Source: Streptomyces sp. R28 (GTDB lineage Bacteria; Actinomycetota; Actinomycetes; Streptomycetales; Streptomycetaceae). From it: 64,000 bases of DNA. A program made the translations under genes and the position numbers. The DNA lies in assembly GCF_041052385.1 (NCBI RefSeq), contig NZ_CP163439.1, forward strand, positions 4,949,001 to 5,013,000. Direction: 5' to 3'. Positions 6,185 through 15,258 of this stretch are shown in pieces. The notes under the pieces are model-generated. The model did not search any database, was not told where the DNA came from, and worked only from the letters and a program-made list of their open reading frames with translations. Numbering within the stretch: position 1 is the first letter of the stretch; the number at the start of each line of letters is the position of its first letter.

Positions 6185-8716
6185 ATGACCGACAGTTCCG
6201 GGTTGATCTTCATCAGTCATGCCGGGCTCGACGGCCAGTGGGCGGAATGGGTGGCCTGGCACCTCGGGGAGGCCGGGTACGAGGTCGAACTCGACCTCTG
6301 GCACTGGCACACCGGCGAGAACTTCGTCAAGAAGATGAACGAAGCGCTGGAGCGTGCGTCCGCGGTCATCGCCCTGTTCTCCCCGCAGTACTTCGCTCCG
6401 GGCCGGTACACCGAGGAGGAGTGGACCGCCGCCGTGGCCGGCCGCGACCGCTTCGTCCCCCTGGTCGTCGAGCCCCTGCAACCCGGCCAGTTGCCCGCGA
6501 CCCTGCGACCGCTGATCCGCCAGGAGTTGCACGACCTGGACGAGGCGGCGGCGCTCAATGCGCTGCTGGAAGCGCTGCGCGGACGGGAGATCCCGACGAC
6601 TTCGCCGGCCTTCCCCGGCAAGGCGGGCAAGAGGTCCCGGACGTCCAAGCACGCCGGCTCATCGGCACCTCAGGGCCTCCAGCCCCGCTTCCCGTCCACC
6701 ACCCACGACCCCGACGTATGGGACGTACGACAGCGGGGGCGCAACCCGCACTTCACCGGCCGTGACGAGATCATCGAGAAGGTGCGCGGCGGACTGCTCG
6801 GCGAGCGTCGGACCGCCGTACGGGTCCTGCACGGTCCGGGCGGGGTCGGGAAGACCCAGCTGGCGCTGGAGTACGCGCACCGCTTCGCCGGACAGTACGA
6901 CCTGGTGTGGTGGGTCGACGCCGAACAGGCCGAACAGGTACCTGCCCGGTACGCGGAACTCGCGGCCCGAGTCGAGGTGGCCAAGCCGGACGCCGGTGCC
7001 GAGATCAACGCCCGGTACGCCCTGGAGTACCTGCGCACCCACGAGCGGTGGCTCATCGTCCTGGACAACGCCGAAGACCCGCGGCAGCTGCGCACCTGGC
7101 TGCCGGAGGGCTCCGGACATGTGCTCATCACGGCGCGCAACCCGGCCTGGAAGAACATCGGGCCGGATCTCGCCCTGGGAGTGTTCAGCCGCAAGGAGTC
7201 ACTCGCCTACCTCAACCGGCAACTCCCCACCCTGAACGAGCCGACAGCCGACGCCCTGGCCGACGCGCTGGGCGACCTGCCGCTCGCGCTGGCGCACGCC
7301 GCGGGCGCGCTCAGCGAGGGGACACCGCCCGACCACTACCTCCAGCTGCTCAGGACCAACACCGCCGAGCTCCTCAACGACGGGGAGGTCCACGACTATC
7401 CGGTCTCGGTCGCGGCCACGGTCACGATCGCCGCCGACCGTCTGGACGCGGGACATCCCGAGGCGGCGGCCCTGCTTCGCCTGGCGGCGTTCCTCGGGCC
7501 CGAGCCCATTCCGACGAAGTGGCTCGTCGAGGCACGCGAGGCGCTGACCAGCGTTCCCGGCGCCGCGCACGGCGTCAGCTGGCCGCGAAACGCGCTGAAG
7601 CCGCTCGCCCAGTACGGGCTGGCGGTCGTCGGGCCCGACACGTTCCAGGTGCACCGGCTCACTCAGGCCGTGATGCGCCATGTCAGCGCCGAACGGGCCG
7701 GGGGCCCGGTGCAGGACGTGGCCGCGTTGCTGGCCGCCGTAGATCCCGGGGACCCCGAGTTGCCCGAGGCGTGGCCCGAATGGGCGTCGCTCACCCAGCA
7801 TCTGACGGCGACGCTGGACGCGATGATCAGCAAGGTCGAGCTGCGGTCGACGTACCTGGATGCTGCCCGGTATCTCGTCCGCAACGCGCAGCCCGAGGCG
7901 GCCCTCGGCCTTGCCGAGATCATGCACGAGAAGTGGAGGAGGTCTCTGGGCGAGGACGATCCCGACACGCTGCGTGCGGCACACATGGTGGCCCTGGCCC
8001 TGCACGACATGGAGGCGTACGAGGAGTTCCTGTCACTCGTCGAAGATCTCCTGGAGAGGCGTCTCAGAGTGCTCGGGAACGACCATCCCGACACACTGAG
8101 CACCACCCACGACGTGGGTATCGCCCTACTTCATCTGCGTAGATACGCCGAGGCGCACGCCATCCTCCAGGACACCGCGGCACGTCGTCAGGCGAGACTG
8201 GGCGAAGAGGACGTCGAGGCCCTTTTCTCCGTCGCCAGTACCGGGGCCGCTCTGATCGAGCTCGATCGGCTCGACGAAGCCCACCGCGTACTGACGGACG
8301 CCCTGGCCCGGTACCGGCGCACATTGAACGAGCACCACCCCTCTGCCCTCGAAACGCAGGCCTACTTGGGCCAGACCTTGGCTCGTCTCGGCAGAGACGT
8401 TGAGGCCCTCAACATCAAGAGGGAGGTTCTGACGCTGCGTCGGCAGTTGCTGGGCGACAGGCACCGGAGCACGCTCTTCAGCGTCGACAGCCTCAGCAAG
8501 ACACTCATCGACACCGGCCGGTACGCCGAAGCGGAGCGGCTCCTGCAAACCGCGAGAACCCGCGTCCGGGAAACCCTCGGCACCGACCACGGCCTCTACA
8601 CCGCCGTCACCATGCGTCTCGCCAACGCCCTGGCCCGCCAGGGCAAAACCCACGACGCCCAACGCCTCCGCGCCTCCCTCAAGCGGCAACAGCCCTCGAA
8701 GAAGCGCCCCCGCTGA
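6185..8716 (+). CDS. TIR / NB-ARC / tetratricopeptide-repeat protein (NLR-like)
   Basis: An 843-residue protein in three parts. Residues 1-125 are a TIR_2-type domain (GLIFISHAGLDGQWAEWVAWHL, split by FISHA; ALFSPQYF; RYTEEEW). After a linker, FTGRDEIIEKV at 190-200 leads into an NB-ARC ATPase with P-loop GPGGVGKT at 217-224, Walker B LIVLDNAED at 290-298 and a DLPLALAHAAG (GLPL-type) motif. From about residue 555 to the end there are TPR-like repeats with the NPHTL-type spacing LGEDDPDTL, LGNDHPDTL and LGDRHRSTL. TIR-STAND proteins act in bacterial immunity by sensing an invader, oligomerising and consuming NAD or signalling. Whether this TIR domain is catalytic needs an alignment; simple pairing with SARM1 places Val where the catalytic Glu sits. 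Confidence 0.9.
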   Translation: MTDSSGLIFISHAGLDGQWAEWVAWHLGEAGYEVELDLWHWHTGENFVKKMNEALERASAVIALFSPQYFAPGRYTEEEWTAAVAGRDRFVPLVVEPLQPGQLPATLRPLIRQELHDLDEAAALNALLEALRGREIPTTSPAFPGKAGKRSRTSKHAGSSAPQGLQPRFPSTTHDPDVWDVRQRGRNPHFTGRDEIIEKVRGGLLGERRTAVRVLHGPGGVGKTQLALEYAHRFAGQYDLVWWVDAEQAEQVPARYAELAARVEVAKPDAGAEINARYALEYLRTHERWLIVLDNAEDPRQLRTWLPEGSGHVLITARNPAWKNIGPDLALGVFSRKESLAYLNRQLPTLNEPTADALADALGDLPLALAHAAGALSEGTPPDHYLQLLRTNTAELLNDGEVHDYPVSVAATVTIAADRLDAGHPEAAALLRLAAFLGPEPIPTKWLVEAREALTSVPGAAHGVSWPRNALKPLAQYGLAVVGPDTFQVHRLTQAVMRHVSAERAGGPVQDVAALLAAVDPGDPELPEAWPEWASLTQHLTATLDAMISKVELRSTYLDAARYLVRNAQPEAALGLAEIMHEKWRRSLGEDDPDTLRAAHMVALALHDMEAYEEFLSLVEDLLERRLRVLGNDHPDTLSTTHDVGIALLHLRRYAEAHAILQDTAARRQARLGEEDVEALFSVASTGAALIELDRLDEAHRVLTDALARYRRTLNEHHPSALETQAYLGQTLARLGRDVEALNIKREVLTLRRQLLGDRHRSTLFSVDSLSKTLIDTGRYAEAERLLQTARTRVRETLGTDHGLYTAVTMRLANALARQGKTHDAQRLRASLKRQQPSKKRPR

Positions 8717-8718
8717 CC

Positions 8719-9165
8719 TCACGGATGCATCCGCGCCCCCTTCACCACCTTGTCCACCGCGTTCCTCGGCCCATACACCGCCACCCCCACCAGATCCAGC
8801 TCCCCCGTCCCCACAGCCCGCACCGCCGCCCGGTTGTCCCGGTCGTTGCCCGTCGAGAACAGGTCGGAGGTGAAGACCGCGCGCGGCAGGGCGCGGGACA
8901 GCACGCGCGCGTGGGCAGCTGTCAGCGTCTCCTTCGTCCCCTCGAAGACCAGCACCGGCTGCCGGAACATCGGCAGGTAGGCCACCCCGTCGGCGTCCTC
9001 GTACGGCTCCCCGATCACCTCGGGAACCTGCGTGCCCAGGCCGCTGACCAGGAAGGCCGTGACGTTCAGGCGCTGCCAGGGCTCCAGGTCCTCGCGCAGC
9101 AGCACGGCGATCTTCGTGTCGAAACGGACGGGGGCCTCATCAGTCGTATGGGTCGTATCGCTCAT
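8719..9165 (-). CDS. DUF2000 family protein
   Basis: A 148-residue cytoplasmic protein. KIAVLLREDLEPWQRLNVTAFL near the start (split here at DLEPWQ) and LPRAVFTSDLFSTGND in the middle, followed by LVGVAVYGPRNAVDKVVKG, are typical of DUF2000, which has a peptidyl-tRNA-hydrolase-like fold and no known reaction. Its stop is 2 bp from that of the convergent TIR gene. It is transcribed divergently from the AraC-type gene with 49 bp between starts, so the regulator probably controls both. The start was chosen at the ATG closest to conserved sequence. Confidence 0.82.
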   Translation of the reverse strand: MSDTTHTTDEAPVRFDTKIAVLLREDLEPWQRLNVTAFLVSGLGTQVPEVIGEPYEDADGVAYLPMFRQPVLVFEGTKETLTAAHARVLSRALPRAVFTSDLFSTGNDRDNRAAVRAVGTGELDLVGVAVYGPRNAVDKVVKGARMHP

Positions 9166-9214
9166 ACGACGAGACTGCCGACCGCCGCACGACGCCGTCT
9201 TGTACGTTCTTTGC

Positions 9215-10024
9215 ATGGCGCCCCACGCAGCGGCTCGGCAGGAAGTGACCGCGTGGCGCCCCTCCGTCCCGGGCGTCACCGAGGTCTTCCACGCGCACTT
9301 CACCGAGTACGCGTACCCGATGCACGTCCACGAGGCCTGGACGCTGCTCATCGTCGACGACGGCGCCGTACGGTACGACCTCGACCGGCACGAGCACGGC
9401 ACCCCGCACGACACGGTGTCCCTCCTCCCGCCGCACGTCCCCCACAACGGCTCCCCCGCCACCCCGCACGGCTTCCGCAAGCGCGTCCTGTACCTGGACA
9501 GCACCCGACTGGGCGAGGACCTGATCGGCCCGGCGGTGGACTCCCCCGACCTGCGGGACCCGGTACTGCGGCTGCGCGTCGGTCAGCTGCACGCCGCCCT
9601 CGCGCACGCCGGCGACGAACTGGAAGCGGACAGCAGGCTCACCCTCATCGGCGACCGGTTGCGCGCGCACCTGCGCCCCAGGGCACTGACCGACATCCCG
9701 CGCCGCGACCCCGCGCTCGCCCGCCGGCTCCGCGAACTCCTCGACGAACGCGTCGTCCACGGCATCGCCCTCGACGAGGCCGCCGCGCTCGTCCAGGCCC
9801 ATCCCGCCCATCTCGTACGGTCGTTCAGCACGGCGTACGGCATCGCCCCGCACCAGTACCTGATGTCCCGCCGTGTCGACCGCGCCCGGCGACTGCTCCT
9901 GGAGGGCCGGTCGCCGGCCGACGTGGCCACCGCGACCGGCTTCTACGACCAGTCCCATCTCACCCGGCACTTCCGGAAGCTGGTGGGGGTGCCGCCGGGG
10001 CGCTATCGCAGCAGCGCACGCTGA
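9215..10024 (+). CDS. AraC-family transcriptional regulator
   Basis: A 269-residue protein. Residues 1-140 form a cupin sensor domain (HAHFTEYAYPMHVHEAWTLL contains the His ligands HVHE; LLPPHVPHNG). Residues ~165-269 carry two helix-turn-helix motifs: ALDEAAALVQAHPAHLVRSF and SPADVATATGFYDQSHLTRHF, ending in the usual VGVPPGRYR. The ATG at 9215 has no ribosome binding site, but TACGTT sits at 9203-9208, so a leaderless transcript is likely. It probably responds to a small ligand and controls the divergent DUF2000 gene. Confidence 0.9.
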   Translation: MAPHAAARQEVTAWRPSVPGVTEVFHAHFTEYAYPMHVHEAWTLLIVDDGAVRYDLDRHEHGTPHDTVSLLPPHVPHNGSPATPHGFRKRVLYLDSTRLGEDLIGPAVDSPDLRDPVLRLRVGQLHAALAHAGDELEADSRLTLIGDRLRAHLRPRALTDIPRRDPALARRLRELLDERVVHGIALDEAAALVQAHPAHLVRSFSTAYGIAPHQYLMSRRVDRARRLLLEGRSPADVATATGFYDQSHLTRHFRKLVGVPPGRYRSSAR

Positions 10025-10129
10025 GCGTCGAGACCCCTGCGCCGGGAAGAGGGGGCGCGGGGGGCGTGACTATGAGGGCCTCGATAAATACCTCGACATC
10101 GGGCGCGGTGATCGGGGACGCTTCGCGCG

Positions 10130-10636
10130 ATGACCAGAATCGATGACACGCCGCCTACGTGGGACGAGCGCACTCAGCTCACCACGTTTCTCGACTACGC
10201 ACGTGACACCGCCCGCGCCAAGTGCGCTGGCGTCTCTGCGGAGAACGCACGCAAGGCGCTCCTGCCGGGCTCACCGCTGATGACCATGAGCGGAGTGATC
10301 AACCACCTCCGCTGGGTCGAGTACTACTGGTTCCAGGTCGTCTTCCTCGGCGAGGAAGACCGGGGCCCCTGGACCGAGGAGGACCCCGACCGCGAGATGC
10401 GTATCGCCGTCGACTTCCCGCTCACGCAGTTGCTCGACGAATACGCCGAACAGAGCACCCGCTACCGCGAACTGGTCGCCGGGAACGGCCTGGACAAGCA
10501 GGCCCAGCGAGCCGTCCGCAACGGCCTCCACGTCGACCTGCGCTGGATCCTGCTCCACCTCACCGAGGAGACGGCCCGCCACAACGGCCACCTGGACATC
10601 CTGCGCGAGATGCTCGACGGCACGACCGGCGACTAG
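10130..10636 (+). CDS. DinB/DUF664-family protein
   Basis: A 168-residue four-helix-bundle protein. GVINHLRWVEYYWFQ and HLTEETARHNGHLDILRE supply the three-histidine metal site characteristic of the DinB superfamily (first His in NHLRW, then the RHNGH pair). Relatives include mycothiol-dependent transferases and maleylpyruvate isomerase, so a thiol-linked detoxification reaction is possible in this mycothiol producer, but the substrate is unknown. The gene is alone, with mshA-YbjN converging on it. Confidence 0.85.
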   Translation: MTRIDDTPPTWDERTQLTTFLDYARDTARAKCAGVSAENARKALLPGSPLMTMSGVINHLRWVEYYWFQVVFLGEEDRGPWTEEDPDREMRIAVDFPLTQLLDEYAEQSTRYRELVAGNGLDKQAQRAVRNGLHVDLRWILLHLTEETARHNGHLDILREMLDGTTGD

Positions 10637-10652
10637 GTGTATCGACCTGGAT

Positions 10653-11153
10653 TCAATCCGCGGGCCGCTGGGTCAGATGGGCGAACGCGTCCAGGTTGCG
10701 CGTCGACTCGCCGCGCGCCACGCGCCACTCGTACTCCTTGCGGATCGCGGAGGCGAACCCCAGCTCGAGGAGGGTGTTGAACGCGCCGTCCGCCGCCTCC
10801 AGGACCTGGCCGAGGAGGCGGTCGATCTCGTCGGGGGTGACGGCCGACAGCGGGAGCTTGGCGGTGACGTAGATGTCGCCGAGCCGGTCGACGGCGTAAC
10901 TCACGCCGTACAGCTTGAGGTTGCGCTCCAGGAGCCAGCGGTGGACGCCGGGCTCGTTCTCGTCGGGGTGACGGATGACGAAGGCGTTCAGCGAGAGGGA
11001 GTGGCGGGCGACGAGCAGGGAGACCGTCGTCGACAGCTTGCGGGTGCCGGGGAGTTTGACGACGTAGGTGCCGGGGGCGGGGCTCTCCCACTCCAGTTCG
11101 GCGTCCTTCAGGGCCCCCTCGACGACCTGCGCCGCCTTCTGTACGTCAGCCAT
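10653..11153 (-). CDS. YbjN-domain protein
   Basis: A 166-residue protein with the mixed fold of YbjN/type III chaperone-like domains: VVEGALKDAELEWE, then TVSLLVARHSLSLNAFVIRHP (split at HSLSLN), LLERNLKLYGVSYAVDRLGDIYV and LLGQVLEAADGAFNTLLELGF. Its ATG overlaps the last codons of mshA by 8 bases, so the two are translationally coupled. Function unknown; the coupling to mshA is conserved in Streptomyces as I remember it. Confidence 0.82.
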   Translation of the reverse strand: MADVQKAAQVVEGALKDAELEWESPAPGTYVVKLPGTRKLSTTVSLLVARHSLSLNAFVIRHPDENEPGVHRWLLERNLKLYGVSYAVDRLGDIYVTAKLPLSAVTPDEIDRLLGQVLEAADGAFNTLLELGFASAIRKEYEWRVARGESTRNLDAFAHLTQRPAD

Positions 11154-12483
11154 GGTGGGAGCGTACGCGACGCCGGTGGGCGTGGGTCGCGGCCACGTAG
11201 ACGTCCGCCGTGGCGGCGGCCGCGGTGTCCCAGCCGAAGGACAGGGCGTGCCGCGCCGCGGCCTCGCCCATCCGGGGGGACAGGTGCGGGTCGTCGGCGA
11301 AGGCGTGCAGCACGCGCGCGTAGTCGGCCGGGTTGTGGCCCTGGACCAGGAAGCCGGTACGGCCGTCCCGGACCGCCACCGGCAGCCCGCCCACCGCTGC
11401 CGCCAGCACGGGTGTGCCGGCCGCCTGCGCCTCGATGGCCACCAGGCCGAAGGACTCGCTGTACGACGGCATGACCAGCAGCGACGCCGCCCGGAACCAG
11501 TCCGCGAGCTGCTCCTGGCCGACGGGCGGACGGAACCGTACGACATCCGCGATGCCGAGGCGGGCGGCCAGCTTCTGCAGGCCCTCCGGCTTGGCGAGGC
11601 CGCTGCCGCTGGGGCCGCCCACGACCGGAACGAGGATGCGGGAGCGCAGCTCGGGGTGCTCGTCCAGGAGGACGGCCACCGCGCGCAGGAGGATGTCCGG
11701 GGCCTTCAGGGGCTGGATGCGGCCCGCGAACAGCGGGATCAGGGCGTCCTGCGGGAGGCCGAGGCGGGCTCGGGCGGCGGCTCGGCCGTCGGCGGGCGAG
11801 AAGCGGTCGAGGTTGACGCCGGGGTGGACCACGGCGACCTTGTCGGGGGCGGCGGCGTAGTGCCGTACGAGTTCGTCGGCTTCCTCGGCCGTGTTGGCGA
11901 TGAGGCGGTCGGCGGCCGTGACGATCTGGGTCTCGCCGATGACCCGGGCGGCGGGTTCGGGGGTGTCGCCGTCGGCGAGGTTGGCGTTCTTGACCTTGGC
12001 CATGGTGTGCATGGCGTGCACCAGGGGGGCACCCCAGCGCTGGGCTGCCAGCCAGCCGACGTGGCCGGAGAGCCAGTAGTGGGAGTGGACCAGGTCGTAG
12101 TAGCCGGGGCGGTGGCCGGCCCAGGCCTGCATCACGCCGTGGGTGAAGGCGCACAGCTGGGCGGGGAGGTCCTCCTTGTTGAGGCCCTCGTAGGGGCCCG
12201 CGTCGATGTGGCGGACGAGGACGCCGGGGGAGAGCTCCACGACGGGCGGGAGGTCCGTGGCGGTCGTGCGCGTGAAGATCTCGACCTCGATGTTGATCGC
12301 GGCGAGGCGCTGCGCGAGCTCCACGATGTAGACGTTCATGCCGCCGGCGTCGCCTGTGCCGGGCTGGTGGAGCGGTGAGGTGTGGACGGAGAGCATGGCG
12401 ATGCGGCGGGGGCGGCGGTGCAGGCGCAGCCGGTGGGGGGCGGCCTGGGAGCGACGCCCGAGCCTGCCGACGTACTGGCTCAC
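11146..12483 (-). CDS. mshA: D-inositol-3-phosphate glycosyltransferase, first enzyme of mycothiol synthesis
   Basis: A 445-residue GT-B, GT4-family enzyme that transfers GlcNAc from UDP-GlcNAc to 1-L-inositol 3-phosphate. Visible elements: MLSVHTSPLHQPGTGDAGGMNVYI with the nucleotide/acceptor glycine loop GDAGGMN, VHSHYWLSGHVGW, HTMAKVKN, VVHPGVNLDRF, FAGRIQPLKAPD and the EX7E motif in PSYSESFGLVAIEAQAAGTPV (split at ESFGLVAIE). The GTG at 12483 follows GAGGAGGAA at good spacing. The N-terminal ~35 residues are basic. The other window member of the pathway is mshD at 63116. Confidence 0.96.
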   Translation of the reverse strand: MSQYVGRLGRRSQAAPHRLRLHRRPRRIAMLSVHTSPLHQPGTGDAGGMNVYIVELAQRLAAINIEVEIFTRTTATDLPPVVELSPGVLVRHIDAGPYEGLNKEDLPAQLCAFTHGVMQAWAGHRPGYYDLVHSHYWLSGHVGWLAAQRWGAPLVHAMHTMAKVKNANLADGDTPEPAARVIGETQIVTAADRLIANTAEEADELVRHYAAAPDKVAVVHPGVNLDRFSPADGRAAARARLGLPQDALIPLFAGRIQPLKAPDILLRAVAVLLDEHPELRSRILVPVVGGPSGSGLAKPEGLQKLAARLGIADVVRFRPPVGQEQLADWFRAASLLVMPSYSESFGLVAIEAQAAGTPVLAAAVGGLPVAVRDGRTGFLVQGHNPADYARVLHAFADDPHLSPRMGEAAARHALSFGWDTAAAATADVYVAATHAHRRRVRSHHG

Positions 12484-12766
12484 GTGGCGTTCCTCCTCGC
12501 TGCGGGCATGCCGGACGGAGGGTGCTCGCGCCCTCCACGGCGGTGCAACGCCGCAGGGACGGGTTCCCATTCCTGGTGGGGCGGTTTTTGCCGAGGTATT
12601 ACCGGGGGTCGCTCAACTGTTCGGGGATGGCGTGCGTTGCGCCTCCGGCGGTGGGGCGGGGGGCCGGGGGGCCTGCGGCGGCCTGCGCGGGTGAGTGGGG
12701 GAGCGCGTAGCGCCTGCGGGTGCGTTGTGGGTCGGGGTCGTGCCGGGGGTATCCGTAGGCGGCTGC

Positions 12767-12814
12767 GGGGCCACGGGGCTACGGGGCTACGGGGCTACGG
12801 GGCTACGGGGCTAC
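12767..12814 (+). repeat. Tandem octamer array, 6 units
   Basis: Six head-to-tail 8-bp units: GGGGCCAC once, then GGGGCTAC five times. It lies 17 bases upstream of the -10 element of the methyltransferase gene, in the mshA/methyltransferase divergent region (12484-12843), which otherwise shows only GC-rich sequence. Confidence 0.92.
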
Positions 12815-12830
12815 GGCCGGAGCGACCGCA

Positions 12831-12836
12831 TACCCT
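12831..12836 (+). promoter_or_regulatory. Putative leaderless -10 element TACCCT
   Basis: TACCCT followed by seven bases (CGTATGC) and ATG 12844, with no ribosome binding site. The same arrangement, TACCCT-CGTACGC-ATG, precedes mshD at 63103. Confidence 0.6.
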
Positions 12837-12843
12837 CGTATGC

Positions 12844-13662
12844 ATGACATCCCGCGCCTCCGCCCGCCCCGTGGGCACCGTCACGCGCGGGACCACCAAT
12901 CCCAATCGGCTGCGCCGCATGGACCGCTGGATCGCCGGCACGCATGGGGCCGAGTTGCGTCGTGCCGTCGATCCGGTCGCCGTGGATCTCGGGTACGGCG
13001 CCGCCCCCTGGACTGCGGTCGAGCTGCTCGGTCGGCTGCGGTCCGTGGCGCCACGGGTGCGGGTGGTCGGTGTGGAGATCGAACCGGCGCGGGTCGTGGC
13101 CGCGAAGCCGTACGAGCGGGAGGGGCTCGTGTTTCGGCACGGGGGGTTCGAGATTCCCGTCTCGCAGCGGCCGGTGCTCGTGCGGGCGGCGAATGTGCTG
13201 CGGCAGTACGAGGAGGGTGAGGTCGCCGGGGTCTGGGAACGGCTGTGTGCGCGGCTCGCGCCGGCCGATCCGGGGGCCGGGTCCCGTGGGGGGCTGCTCG
13301 TCGAGGGGACCTGCGACGAGATCGGGCGGCGGCACGTGTGGGTCGCGCTCGGACCGGAGGGGCCGCGCACGGTGACCTTCGCGACGCGGCTGGGCTCGCT
13401 GGAGCGGCCCTCGGACCTCGCCGAGCGTCTTCCGAAGGCGCTCATCCATCGCAATGTTCCCGGCGAGCCCGTTCACGCCTTCTTGCGCGACTTCGACCGC
13501 GCCTGGGCCGCTGCCGCGCCCTATGCGTCGTACGGCGCACGACAGCGGTGGATGAGGGCGGTGCGGGATCTCGCCGTCGACTGGCCGGTGGCGGACGGGC
13601 CGGTGCGGTGGCGGCAGGGTGAAGTGACCGTGCGGTGGGAGGCGTTGGCGCCGCGCGTCTGA
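12844..13662 (+). CDS. Class I SAM-dependent methyltransferase-like protein
   Basis: A 272-residue protein. The SAM-binding loop reads VAVDLGYGAAPWTAVELL near residue 43, and the acidic strand-2 end is VRVVGVEIEPARV. Central sequences VRAANVLRQYEEGEV and LLVEGTCDEIGRRHVWVAL keep the Rossmann alternation. It ends in W-rich strands. The substrate is unknown. The start is the ATG at 12844, likely leaderless. It is transcribed divergently from mshA, with an octamer repeat array between them. Confidence 0.82.
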   Translation: MTSRASARPVGTVTRGTTNPNRLRRMDRWIAGTHGAELRRAVDPVAVDLGYGAAPWTAVELLGRLRSVAPRVRVVGVEIEPARVVAAKPYEREGLVFRHGGFEIPVSQRPVLVRAANVLRQYEEGEVAGVWERLCARLAPADPGAGSRGGLLVEGTCDEIGRRHVWVALGPEGPRTVTFATRLGSLERPSDLAERLPKALIHRNVPGEPVHAFLRDFDRAWAAAAPYASYGARQRWMRAVRDLAVDWPVADGPVRWRQGEVTVRWEALAPRV

Positions 13663-13836
13663 CTCCCGGGGCCGCGGGGAACGATCTCCGCGAGTCGTTC
13701 GTCACAAAGGCGGGGAGACCGTCATGACGGGGAGGAACGGGGGGAAGCAGACCTCTGTCACTTTGCGCGCCGACATGGCCCGATCCCCCGGACGCTCGTA
13801 AGTTACTGACGAGACATCAGTTTGGGGGCACCAGGT

Positions 13837-14922
13837 ATGGGTTCGGGCAAGCGCGGCCTGATCACTGCAGCTGTGACCGTCGTCTGTGCGGTCACCGTAC
13901 TCGCGGCGCCAGGCACGGCGTTCGCGGCGCCCTCCCCCTCGCCCACCCCGTCACCGAGCGCCTCGACCCCCTCGGCCGCCGTGTCGAACAAGGACCTTGA
14001 GGCCGTACGCAAGCGGCTCGAGAAGCTCTACCACGCCGCGGCCGTCGCCACCGACGAGTACAACGCCGCCGAGGAGGCGGCCGAGAAGCAGTCCGCCGAG
14101 ATCGTCGCGCTGGCGAAGAGGATCGTCAAAGGGCAGGAGCGGCTGGCCGAGTTGAAGAAGCAGGCCGGGGCCGCGGCTGCCGCGCAGTACCGCTCGGGCG
14201 GGCTGCCCGACGAGGCCAAGCTGATGCTCAGCGACGACCCGCAGGCGTTCCTCGACGGCACGGGCCGGGTGCTGCAGGGCCAGCGCGCGACCAAGGGGCT
14301 GCTCGCGGAGATGACCCGCATCCAGCAGGACTTGGAGCTGTACGCCAAGGACGCCTCCGCCCAGTGGAAGAAGCTGGAGGCGGGCCGCAAGGCCAAGGCC
14401 GCCGCCCAGAAGAAGATCGAGAAGCAGATCAAGGCGGCGGAACAGCTCGAATCCCGGCTGGAGGAGAAAGAGAAGGAGCGGCTGGCCGAGCTGGAGAAGG
14501 AGGCGGCGTACAAGGCGCAGACCGAGTGGCTGGACTCCGGCATCCTGGAGGACATCAAGGGCGAGGCGTCCGAACAGGGACGCAAGGCCGTCGAGTACGC
14601 CACGGAGCAGCTGGGCAAACCGTACGAATGGGGCGCCGAGGGGCCGAAGACGTACGACTGTTCCGGGCTTACGTCACAGGCCTGGGCCAGCGCCGGGCAG
14701 GGGATTCCGCGGACCTCGCAGGAGCAGTGGAAGCAGCTGGAGCGCATCGACGTCGAGGACATGCGCCCCGGCGACCTCATCATCTACAACGCCGACGCCA
14801 GCCATGTGGCCATGTACATCGGCGACGGCGCCATCATCCACGCCCCGCGTCCGGGGCGGACGGTGACGGTCGCGGGGGCCGGCTCGATGCCGATCCTCGG
14901 GGTGGTTCGACCCGATGCGTGA
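13837..14922 (+). CDS. Secreted NlpC/P60 peptidoglycan endopeptidase with coiled coil
   Basis: A 361-residue protein. It has a signal peptide (GKRGLITAAVTVV...AFAAP, cleavage near residue 29), a Ser/Pro linker, and a long coiled coil from about residue 45 to 235 (rich in Glu, Lys and Ala). The C-terminal NlpC/P60 domain has Cys in YDCSGLTSQAW, His in ASHVAMYIGDG and the polar third residue in IIHAPRPG. It probably cuts within the peptide stems of peptidoglycan, with the coiled coil gating access as in RipA-type hydrolases. The start is ATG 13837; a TTG 15 bases upstream is also open. I looked for the c-di-AMP riboswitch often found before such genes and could not recognise one. Confidence 0.92.
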   Translation: MGSGKRGLITAAVTVVCAVTVLAAPGTAFAAPSPSPTPSPSASTPSAAVSNKDLEAVRKRLEKLYHAAAVATDEYNAAEEAAEKQSAEIVALAKRIVKGQERLAELKKQAGAAAAAQYRSGGLPDEAKLMLSDDPQAFLDGTGRVLQGQRATKGLLAEMTRIQQDLELYAKDASAQWKKLEAGRKAKAAAQKKIEKQIKAAEQLESRLEEKEKERLAELEKEAAYKAQTEWLDSGILEDIKGEASEQGRKAVEYATEQLGKPYEWGAEGPKTYDCSGLTSQAWASAGQGIPRTSQEQWKQLERIDVEDMRPGDLIIYNADASHVAMYIGDGAIIHAPRPGRTVTVAGAGSMPILGVVRPDA

Positions 14923-14970
14923 GGGTTCTCCGGCGCGTGAAGGTTCTCCGGCGCGTCAGGATTCCCCGAT
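14917..14970 (+). repeat. 18-bp tandem repeat at the 3' end of the NlpC/P60 gene
   Basis: Units GCGTGAGGGTTCTCCGGC (14917-14934) and GCGTGAAGGTTCTCCGGC (14935-14952) differ at one base; a diverged third copy follows at 14953-14970. The stop codon of the hydrolase is inside the first unit. After it, CCCCGA/TCGGGG (14964-14986) can form a weak hairpin. The rest of the 336-bp gap to 15258 holds the promoter region of the next gene. Confidence 0.85.
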
Positions 14971-15258
14971 AGCTGAGGATTCGGGGCACCTTGTGACACC
15001 CGCCGTGACCCCGGCCACGTGACCCACCCCACGTCGATTCACCCCCCAAACGCCGGCTGAACGTGACGTTCGTCATCCCTGACTCTCTTCCGCCCTGTCC
15101 AACTGCGGTAGGGAACGCGGCATATGACAGTGGCCGACGCCCACTCGGCGTGGCTCACGCCATTCCGTTGCGCCGCCGACTACCGCTATGGTCCCCGTCG
15201 GTGGATCGAGGCCCCTCGTTCGCACCATGCCCTCGGGGGGAGGGAAGGAACTCAGACG

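Noticed and set aside
13663..13836. c-di-AMP (ydaO) riboswitch before the NlpC/P60 gene
   Set aside because: I could not recognise its conserved segments in these 174 bases; a covariance-model scan would decide.
14028..14783. Antisense frame over the NlpC/P60 gene
   Set aside because: Ser/Cys-rich shadow of a coiled-coil gene without start signals.
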